Shown: positions 6,202 to 11,219 of the stretch, in pieces | Layout: each line of letters opens with the position of its first letter | Position numbering within the stretch: the stretch's first letter is position 1 | Assembly (NCBI GenBank): GCA_003697105.1 | Contig: RFFQ01000156.1 | Span: 1-11,219, forward strand | Length of the DNA: 11,219 nt | Source of the DNA: Gemmatimonadota bacterium | GTDB lineage: Bacteria > 4572-55 > J002 | Direction of reading: 5' to 3' | The notes under the pieces: generated by a model | Seen by the model: the letters and a program-made list of their open reading frames with translations, nothing else | Told to the model about the DNA's origin: nothing | The model's database searches: none | Translations under genes and position numbers: made by a program

Positions 6202-6899
6202 TTATGGACTGGTTTTCTCGGCTGACCCTAGCGATGGAGGGCAGTTTTGGTTTGGCGTGGGTTGCCGCATTTATCTGGGGCATATTGAGCATTTTGCTCA
6301 GCCCTTGCCACCTGTCGAGTATCCCATTGGTGATTGGCTTTATCAATACACAAGGCAAGATCACGCTCAAGCGCACCTTCACCTTATCGCTGATGTTTTC
6401 CATCGGGATTTTAATTACCATTGCCGGCATCGGCGTGATCACGGCGTTGATGGGACGAATGCTGGGTGATATTGGGCGCTGGGGCAACATCGTGGTTGCA
6501 GGTGTCTTTTTTGTGATAGGTTTGTATTTGTTGGATGTTATAAAATTGGAGTGGAGTAGTTTTGCTCCTACCACCACCCAGTTACGCGGTATTCCGGCGG
6601 CGGTTGTTCTGGGTTTGCTCTTCGGGGTCGGCTTGGGTCCTTGTACCTTTGCCTACATGGCACCGGTGTTGGGTGTGGTGTTTCAACTCGCTTCTACGGA
6701 GATTATCAAAGCCATCTTGTTATTATTTGCTTTTGGTATTGGACACTGTGCGGTGATCGTCCTGGCTGGGACATTAACAAAATGGGTACAATCTTATCTG
6801 AATTGGTCGGAAGAATCTACGGTAACCATCTGGATCAAGCGCATTTGCGGCATACTGGTGATATTCGGAGGCGTATATCTGATTTATACCACAAGTTAA
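6198..6899 (+). CDS. CcdA/DsbD-type transmembrane thiol electron transporter
   Basis: 233-residue membrane protein of the CcdA family (DsbD membrane domain, PF02683-like), which passes electrons from cytosolic thioredoxin to periplasmic thiol proteins. The two redox cysteines are in the expected pseudo-symmetric places: C37 in LLSPCHLSSIPLV and C149 in GLGPCTFAYMAPVL. About six hydrophobic helices are visible. The gene overlaps the preceding lipoprotein gene by ATGA; a second ATG at 6204 is possible but less well supported. In most bacteria CcdA serves cytochrome c maturation; here there are no heme-handling genes nearby, and it is surrounded by three thioredoxin-like genes, so it more likely powers the exported thioredoxins of this operon. 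Confidence 0.88.
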   Translation: MIMDWFSRLTLAMEGSFGLAWVAAFIWGILSILLSPCHLSSIPLVIGFINTQGKITLKRTFTLSLMFSIGILITIAGIGVITALMGRMLGDIGRWGNIVVAGVFFVIGLYLLDVIKLEWSSFAPTTTQLRGIPAAVVLGLLFGVGLGPCTFAYMAPVLGVVFQLASTEIIKAILLLFAFGIGHCAVIVLAGTLTKWVQSYLNWSEESTVTIWIKRICGILVIFGGVYLIYTTS

Positions 6900-6911
6900 A
6901 TGAGGTGAACG

Positions 6912-7580
6912 ATGACACGGATACTAATGTTATGGATAGGGTTGTTGGGGAGCGTCACGTTAGGTTTCGCGACGGAATCCCCCCTAATCCCTTTGCGGGA
7001 TCAATTGGGACAGATTCAAGTCTCATTAGCTATGAACAAGATACCGGAAAAACATCAAATCCTAACACTAAGCACGTATATTGACCAATTAACGGCGGAT
7101 GATCTATCACAATGGGCGGTATGTGATCATCCCAAGTCCGAATTAGATGCGTTTCAAACGGTATTTGAGTCATTTCGCGAGATGTACCAGACGCACTCTT
7201 CGGCAGATACGCTTTTAAGTGCATTTAAACCGGTCACTCAATCCTATAACCGTTTATTTGGGCGCCATTTGCATAATCAGATCAAAACGGCCGAAAAACC
7301 GAAAATTATCCTCTTTTCGACCTCCGTTTCGTGCGAATGTACGCTGAAAGCGGCGGCTGAAAATGAGGTAGCCGTCCAGAAATTTTACCAAGATTATCCC
7401 CACATTGCCGATTATGTCATTATTGATGCCTTTTATGAAACAGCATTACGCGATACCTACCAAATCCATTTTTTACCGGTGGCGGTTGTTTTAGATCGTG
7501 ACGGGACCGAAATGGAACGATATGTTGTGGAAGATTTTTTGTATCCAGAACTTGAAGTCTTACTCACATCCACCCCATAA
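6912..7580 (+). CDS. Exported thioredoxin-like protein with CxC motif
   Basis: 222-residue protein I do not recognise as a named family. Residues 1-20 look like a Sec signal peptide (RILMLWIGLLGSVTLGFA). Residues about 25-125 are mostly helical with one cysteine, C71. The C-terminal part, from about 130, resembles a thioredoxin fold: KIILFSTSVSCECTLKAA puts C141 and C143 where the CxxC of a thioredoxin would be, and HFLPVAVVLDRDGTEMERY matches the cis-proline strand (P189). A CxC pair in this place is unusual and may have different redox properties or bind a metal or metalloid. GAGGTG (6902-6907) supports the start. It lies 12 bp after the CcdA-like gene, whose product could keep it reduced, and just before arsC. 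Codon use is A/T-leaning, unlike 3400-5700. Confidence 0.75.
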   Translation: MTRILMLWIGLLGSVTLGFATESPLIPLRDQLGQIQVSLAMNKIPEKHQILTLSTYIDQLTADDLSQWAVCDHPKSELDAFQTVFESFREMYQTHSSADTLLSAFKPVTQSYNRLFGRHLHNQIKTAEKPKIILFSTSVSCECTLKAAAENEVAVQKFYQDYPHIADYVIIDAFYETALRDTYQIHFLPVAVVLDRDGTEMERYVVEDFLYPELEVLLTSTP

Positions 7581-7597
7581 TCAGAGAGGTTTAAAAC

Positions 7598-8044
7598 ATG
7601 ATAGAACCCCCCTTGCGCATCCTTATTTTGTGTACGGGCAATTCGTGCCGTAGCCAGATGGCAGAGGGATTTTTACGCTCATTTGATAACCGGTTAGCTG
7701 TTTTTTCCGCGGGCACCGCTCCCGCCGTGCGGGTTCACCCCAAAGCGGTGCAAGTGATGCAGGAAGCCGGGATCGATTTGAGTAAACACTATCCCAAAAC
7801 GGTCAATTCGTTTATCGATCAGGCATTTGATTATGTGATCACGGTTTGCGGGCATGCGCAGGAGACTTGCCCAGTGTTTACCGGACAGGTCAAACAGCGG
7901 TTACACATCGGATTTGATGATCCGGCAACAGCGACCGGTACTGAAGAAGAAATATTGGCGGTTTTCCGCCGGGTTCGGGATGAAATTCAAGATCAATTTT
8001 TCCATTTTTATACAAACCATATCACATCCAAAAAGGGAAGTTGA
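7598..8044 (+). CDS. arsC: Arsenate reductase, low-molecular-weight phosphatase type, thioredoxin-coupled
   Basis: 148-residue cytosolic enzyme that reduces As(V) to As(III). The phosphatase-like loop is [14 protein letters not shown] with catalytic C12, C17 and R18. The two shuttle cysteines of the Staphylococcus pI258 ArsC mechanism are present as C84 and C91 in VCGHAQETC, so the enzyme disulfide should be recycled by thioredoxin and not by glutaredoxin. The catalytic aspartate is D108 in GFDDPA. AGAGGT (7585-7590) supports the ATG. One base separates its stop from the acr3 start, so reduction and export are tightly co-expressed. The mini-thioredoxin gene earlier in the operon is a plausible dedicated reductant. 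Length is slightly above the pI258 type (about 131 aa). Confidence 0.95.
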   Translation: MIEPPLRILILCTGNSCRSQMAEGFLRSFDNRLAVFSAGTAPAVRVHPKAVQVMQEAGIDLSKHYPKTVNSFIDQAFDYVITVCGHAQETCPVFTGQVKQRLHIGFDDPATATGTEEEILAVFRRVRDEIQDQFFHFYTNHITSKKGS

Positions 8045-8045
8045 G

Positions 8046-9110
8046 ATGAGTGCATTAACAAAAAAGCTATCCATTGTCGACCGGTATCTCACGTTATGGA
8101 TTTTCCTGACAATGTTTGTGGCGGTTAGCATTGGCTATTTTGTGCCCGCCATTGCTCAGTTTTGGGACACCTTTAAGGTCGGCACGACGAACATTCCGAT
8201 TGCTATCGGTTTAATCTTGATGATGTATCCACCCCTTGCCAAAGTGAAGTACGAGGAATTACCGGTGGTGTTTCGCAATGTTCGCTTGTTGGTCTTATCA
8301 CTGATTCAAAACTGGATTGTTGGACCCTTTGTCATGTTCTTTCTGGCAATTCTCTTTCTGCCGGACAAACCGGAAATGATGGTCGGGGTGATTCTAGTGG
8401 GATTAGCCCGGTGCATTGCCATGGTGCTGGTATGGAACGATCTGGCAAAAGGCGATAGCGAGCTTGCGGCGGGATTGGTCGCTTTTAACGCCATTTTTCA
8501 GGTCTTCTTGTACTCGGTTTATGCCTATATCTTCATTACGGTGTTGCCGCCGTTGTTTGGCTTAAAAGGTGCCATCGTGAAAGTTTCCATTGGTGAGATT
8601 GCCATAACGGTCTTAATTTATCTGGGTATCCCGTTCGTTGCTGGGATGCTCACCCGCGCGATTCTGGTGAACGTGAAAGATAAGGATTGGTATCACCAGC
8701 AATTTATTCCCAAATTATCCCTAGTTACTCCGGTGGCATTGCTGTTTACGATCTTTGTCATGTTTTCCCTGAAGGGTGACTCCATTGTCAAGCTCCCGTT
8801 AGATGTGATTCGAGTCGCCATTCCCTATACGGCTTATTTTGCGGTGATGTTTTTTATAACCTTTTTTGCCGCGAAAAAGATTGGCGCCAACTATGCGCAA
8901 ACCACTACCGTTTCCTTCACGGCGGGTAGTAACGATTTTGAGCTGGCGATTGCCGTTGCCGTGGCAGTTTTTGGCATTAACTCTCCGGCGGCATTTGCCA
9001 CAGTCATTGGACCGTTGGTTGAAGTGCCCGTACTGATTATGCTGGTCAATGTGGCGCTTTGGTTTCAGCGGAAATGGGTTGGCGGCACAAATACCACCAA
9101 CACACACTAA
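8046..9110 (+). CDS. acr3: Arsenite efflux permease Acr3
   Basis: 354-residue inner-membrane protein of the Acr3 (bile/arsenite/riboflavin transporter) family, which exports arsenite using the proton-motive force. Ten or so membrane helices are visible. The family hallmark [19 protein letters not shown] places the essential cysteine at C123, and [13 protein letters not shown] and [17 protein letters not shown] (E326) match conserved late helices, including the functionally important glutamate. The ATG at 8046 directly follows the arsC stop and has AAGGGAAG upstream inside arsC; the open frame extends back to 7854, but that extension overlaps the well-supported end of arsC and is not membrane-like. 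This is the last gene of the island; a long hairpin follows. Confidence 0.95.
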   Translation: MSALTKKLSIVDRYLTLWIFLTMFVAVSIGYFVPAIAQFWDTFKVGTTNIPIAIGLILMMYPPLAKVKYEELPVVFRNVRLLVLSLIQNWIVGPFVMFFLAILFLPDKPEMMVGVILVGLARCIAMVLVWNDLAKGDSELAAGLVAFNAIFQVFLYSVYAYIFITVLPPLFGLKGAIVKVSIGEIAITVLIYLGIPFVAGMLTRAILVNVKDKDWYHQQFIPKLSLVTPVALLFTIFVMFSLKGDSIVKLPLDVIRVAIPYTAYFAVMFFITFFAAKKIGANYAQTTTVSFTAGSNDFELAIAVAVAVFGINSPAAFATVIGPLVEVPVLIMLVNVALWFQRKWVGGTNTTNTH

Positions 9111-9136
9111 CCCCGAACCTACCAGCGACCTTTTCC

Positions 9137-9185
9137 AGTGGAACGGCAATCCGATCTTACATTAAAACGGGGTTGCCGTTCCACT
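9137..9185. terminator. Long hairpin after acr3, possible operon end or dispersed repeat
   Basis: AGTGGAACGGCAA (9137-9149) pairs perfectly with TTGCCGTTCCACT (9173-9185). TCC (9150-9152) and GGG (9170-9172) extend the stem with one G-T wobble, leaving a 17-base loop. The stem would stop or stabilise transcripts at the end of the ars operon, but no clean T-run follows, so it is not a textbook intrinsic terminator. Its large symmetric form would also fit a small dispersed palindromic element. Confidence 0.5.
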
Positions 9186-9207
9186 TGCGATTTCCTCAGA
9201 TTTCCAT

Positions 9208-9237
9208 TTGACAATTTTTCCCTCTCTGTGATATGCT
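9208..9237 (+). promoter_or_regulatory. sigma70-type promoter of the putP-like gene
   Basis: A perfect TTGACA (9208-9213) is followed after 18 bp by TATGCT (9232-9237), preceded by TG one base upstream, giving an extended -10. It lies 45 bp before the start codon at 9282 and after the hairpin at 9137-9185, so the symporter gene has its own promoter and is separate from the ars operon. Confidence 0.65.
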
Positions 9238-9281
9238 CCGCAATCATCTTCATCATTAAATTTTCAGGAAAGGAGCAGTGT

Positions 9282-10727
9282 ATGAATCCTACATTAATCG
9301 GGTTTATCCTTTATTTGGTGTTGATGGTTGGCGTCGGGTTATGGACATATACCCGCACTAAAACGCATGAAGACTTTTTGCTAGGTGGGCGGAGACTGAA
9401 CCCGTGGGTGATTGCCTTTTCGGAGCGGGCATCCGGGGAGTCCGCTTGGTTGCTGTTGGGTTTACCGGGCGCAGCGCTGGCGGTGGGTCTGGGCGAAACA
9501 TGGACGGTGATTGGTTGTGTCGCGGGGATCATTATCTCATGGATATTCATCGCGCAGGGTCTCCGTGCCGATAGCGAAAAATACAACGTCCTCACTCTAC
9601 CGGAATATTTTGCCCAAAAATTTGGCAAAGAGAACGAGATCGCGTTGCGCGTGATCCCCACCCTGATTATCCTCTTTTTTTACACGTTTTACATTGCGGC
9701 ACAGTTTAGCGGCGCGGGTAAAGCGCTCAATGTCACATTTGGTATTCCGGTCGAAATGGGGATGGTTATTGGAGCAGTGATCATTGTGACCTACACTCTG
9801 ATGGGCGGCTTTGCCGCGGTTGCCTTCACAGATGTGGTACAAGCGGTTTTGATGCTGGGAACGGTTGTCATTTTGCCCATTATTGGATTTGTAACATTGC
9901 AGGAGGCGCACGGTTCGATAACAGAAGCGCTTTGTGCCACAAATGCAACGCTCTGTTCTTGGACGTCCGGCGTGAGTGGTTGGGCGGCGGTCGCCGTGGT
10001 CATCGGGGGGTTGAGCTGGGGTTTCGGATATATGGGACAACCTCACCTTATCATCCGTTACTTAGCCATGCGCACACCGGAAGATGCGAAATTTGCCCGC
10101 CCGATTGCCTTTGCGTGGGCGATACCGGCATTTACCGGTGCATTTCTCATCGGATTTGTGGGTGTCGGATTATATGGCACAGAACAGTTCGCTGCCGATC
10201 CTGAGCAAATCATGCCTTACATGGCAACCCATCTCCTGCCGGCATGGCTCGCCGGTATTTTCATCTCCGGTGCAATTGCGGCAATGATGTCCACAGCGGA
10301 TTCCCAAATTTTGGTGATGACCTCCGCCATTACCGAAGATATTTACAACCGTCTCTTGGGCAAAACACCTACCCAATCCCAGTTGGTGTTGATTTCCCGT
10401 ATTGCCACCTTATTAATTGGGGTGTTTGCGTTTATACTTGCCTATTTTAGTCAGGAGTTGGTTTTCCAACTGGTCAGTTATGCTTGGTCGGGGTTGGGTG
10501 CCTCGTTTGGTCCCATTATCCTCTTCTCGCTTTTTTGGAAAAAATTGACCCGCGAAGGGGTTCTGGCCGGTATGCTGGTGGGGTCGATCTCTACCGTGCT
10601 TTGGCGCAATATCGCCGATCTCCAAGCCATGGTCACCGAGCGATTTGCCAGTTTTGTGCTGGCAGTGATCGCGATATGGGTGGTTTCTCTACTGACTCAG
10701 AAAAACTCGAATAAGAGTAAGGCTTGA
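9282..10727 (+). CDS. putP: Sodium/proline symporter-like protein (SSS family, PutP type)
   Basis: 481-residue inner-membrane Na+/solute symporter, closest in motifs to the proline carrier PutP (E. coli 502 aa). About 13 hydrophobic segments are visible. LLGGRRLNPWVIAFS, ASGESAWLLLGLPGA, MGGFAAVAFTDVVQ and the Na+-site helix MMSTADSQILVMTSAITEDIY (around residues 340-360) follow PutP order. AGGAAAGGAG just upstream fixes the ATG at 9282; the open frame back to 9138 only runs through the upstream hairpin and promoter. The first sodium-site segment differs: where E. coli PutP has SDMSGW with D55, this protein has SGESAW, so G52 aligns with the aspartate and the acidic E53 is shifted by one. Proline is the likely substrate, but another amino acid or organic acid is possible. 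Confidence 0.82.
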   Translation: MNPTLIGFILYLVLMVGVGLWTYTRTKTHEDFLLGGRRLNPWVIAFSERASGESAWLLLGLPGAALAVGLGETWTVIGCVAGIIISWIFIAQGLRADSEKYNVLTLPEYFAQKFGKENEIALRVIPTLIILFFYTFYIAAQFSGAGKALNVTFGIPVEMGMVIGAVIIVTYTLMGGFAAVAFTDVVQAVLMLGTVVILPIIGFVTLQEAHGSITEALCATNATLCSWTSGVSGWAAVAVVIGGLSWGFGYMGQPHLIIRYLAMRTPEDAKFARPIAFAWAIPAFTGAFLIGFVGVGLYGTEQFAADPEQIMPYMATHLLPAWLAGIFISGAIAAMMSTADSQILVMTSAITEDIYNRLLGKTPTQSQLVLISRIATLLIGVFAFILAYFSQELVFQLVSYAWSGLGASFGPIILFSLFWKKLTREGVLAGMLVGSISTVLWRNIADLQAMVTERFASFVLAVIAIWVVSLLTQKNSNKSKA

Positions 10728-10752
10728 CAACCCCGCACAAAAGGTGTATTTA
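10724..10752 (+). promoter_or_regulatory. Possible promoter upstream of serA
   Basis: A perfect TTGACA (10724-10729) overlaps the putP stop codon, and TATTTA (10747-10752) lies 17 bp downstream as a weak -10. If real, transcription would begin just before the terminator-like hairpin at 10769-10796, which would then act in the serA leader. The -10 matches poorly, so this is tentative. Confidence 0.35.
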
Positions 10753-10768
10753 ACTCCCGCAATTGGGT

Positions 10769-10796
10769 ATCCCTGCCATACTGGTGGGGATTTTTT
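10769..10796 (+). terminator. Rho-independent terminator between putP and serA
   Basis: ATCCCTGCCA (10769-10778) and TGGTGGGGAT (10782-10791) pair over ten positions, two of them G-U, around a three-base loop, followed by a run of six T (10791-10796). This has the form of an intrinsic terminator for the symporter transcript. Because serA starts only 31 bp later with no room for a normal promoter in between, it may also work as an attenuator for serA. Confidence 0.7.
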
Positions 10797-10827
10797 CGTG
10801 AATGGATTCAAGTTTTAGGAAGCAACC

Positions 10828-11219
10828 ATGTCTATCTTTTATCCAGAACCGCATCAAAAGGTGTTACTGCTGGAAAATATTCATCCCCGGGCGGCAACAG
10901 CGTTTGAAGCCGCCGGTTATCACGTCCAACAATTGGCACATAGCCTTTCCCCATCGGAATTGATAGATCAGGTATCCGATGTTTCGATTTTAGGGATTCG
11001 CTCGAAAACAAAAATTACGACGGATATTCTCGATCACGCGCCGCAGTTGAAGGCAATTGGTGCGTTTTGTATTGGTACGGATCAGATCGATTTAATGGCC
11101 GCGATGCAAAAGGGAGTTTGTGTCTTCAATGCCCCGTATAGTAGTACGCGCAGTGTGGTGGAATTGACCCTCGCAGAAATGATCTGTCTATTGCGGGGTG
11201 CCTTTGACCGCAGTATGAA
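10828..11219 (+). CDS. serA: D-3-phosphoglycerate dehydrogenase (N-terminal part, cut by window end)
   Basis: The first 130 codons of the enzyme that oxidises 3-phosphoglycerate to 3-phosphohydroxypyruvate, the first step of serine synthesis. The fragment covers the substrate-binding domain of a D-isomer-specific 2-hydroxyacid dehydrogenase: LLLENIHPRAATAFEAAGY near the start, GIRSKTKITTDIL, then AIGAFCIGTDQIDL and the FNAPYSSTRSVVELTLAEM stretch before the NAD-binding domain. These closely follow E. coli SerA (AIGCFCIGTNQVDL, FNAPFSNTRSVAEL), so it belongs to the E. coli type and not the long ACT-ASB type. AGGAAG (10817-10822) supports the start. It is a housekeeping gene marking the right flank of the island. 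Confidence 0.9.
   Translation, partial: MSIFYPEPHQKVLLLENIHPRAATAFEAAGYHVQQLAHSLSPSELIDQVSDVSILGIRSKTKITTDILDHAPQLKAIGAFCIGTDQIDLMAAMQKGVCVFNAPYSSTRSVVELTLAEMICLLRGAFDRSM

Noticed and set aside
6062-6577. Minus-strand open frame opposite the lipoprotein and CcdA genes
   Set aside because: Antisense to two genes with clear motifs; no recognisable protein features.
7854-8045. Extension of the acr3 frame back into arsC
   Set aside because: It overlaps the conserved end of arsC in another frame and encodes no Acr3-like sequence; the ATG at 8046 follows the arsC stop with a good site.
9138-9281. Extension of the putP frame by 48 residues
   Set aside because: The extra segment is the translated hairpin and promoter region; AGGAAAGGAG marks the ATG at 9282.

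Overview
The window holds a compact arsenic-resistance island: twelve tightly packed, co-directional genes (438-9110, + strand). It is flanked by the first codons of a divergent dehydrogenase gene (1-48, - strand), by a PutP-type sodium/solute symporter (9282-10727), and by the first 130 codons of an E. coli-type serA (10828 to the window end). The organism is a bacterium with strong Shine-Dalgarno sites and sigma70-like promoters. A lipoprotein-like signal, a Sec signal peptide and a CcdA homologue suggest a Gram-negative type with a periplasmic thiol system. I cannot name the lineage; an FCB-group or deltaproteobacterial relative is only a guess. There are no tRNAs, rRNAs, insertion sequences or CRISPR arrays.

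Layout of the island. arsR (438-779) is flanked by a perfect 27-bp inverted repeat, each arm holding an 18-bp dyad that is very probably the ArsR operator. One arm sits at the arsR promoter and one just before arsM. Then follow arsM (As(III) S-adenosylmethionine methyltransferase), an ArsP-type permease, a TauE/SafE (TSUP) exporter, an FmdE-domain zinc-ribbon protein, a CDF metal exporter, a mini-thioredoxin (CPKC), a putative thioredoxin lipoprotein (CIPC), a CcdA-like membrane thiol transporter, an exported thioredoxin-like protein with a CxC motif, a thioredoxin-coupled ArsC, and Acr3.

How they fit together (inference). ArsC reduces arsenate and Acr3 exports arsenite. ArsM methylates arsenite, and the ArsP-type permease could export the trivalent methylated products. 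CcdA could carry electrons from the cytosolic thiol pool (perhaps from the CPKC mini-thioredoxin, which may also serve ArsC) to the two extracytoplasmic thioredoxin-fold proteins. A dedicated transmembrane thiol relay inside an arsenic operon, together with the function-unknown FmdE protein and a TSUP exporter, is the most interesting aspect of the window.

Composition changes along the island. From about 3400, inside the TSUP gene, to about 5700 the DNA is visibly richer in G+C and in C/G-ending codons than the genes on either side, so the operon looks assembled from segments of different origin. Large hairpins lie at 4481-4509 (before the CDF gene) and 9137-9185 (after acr3). A terminator-like hairpin with a T-run lies only 31 bp before serA.
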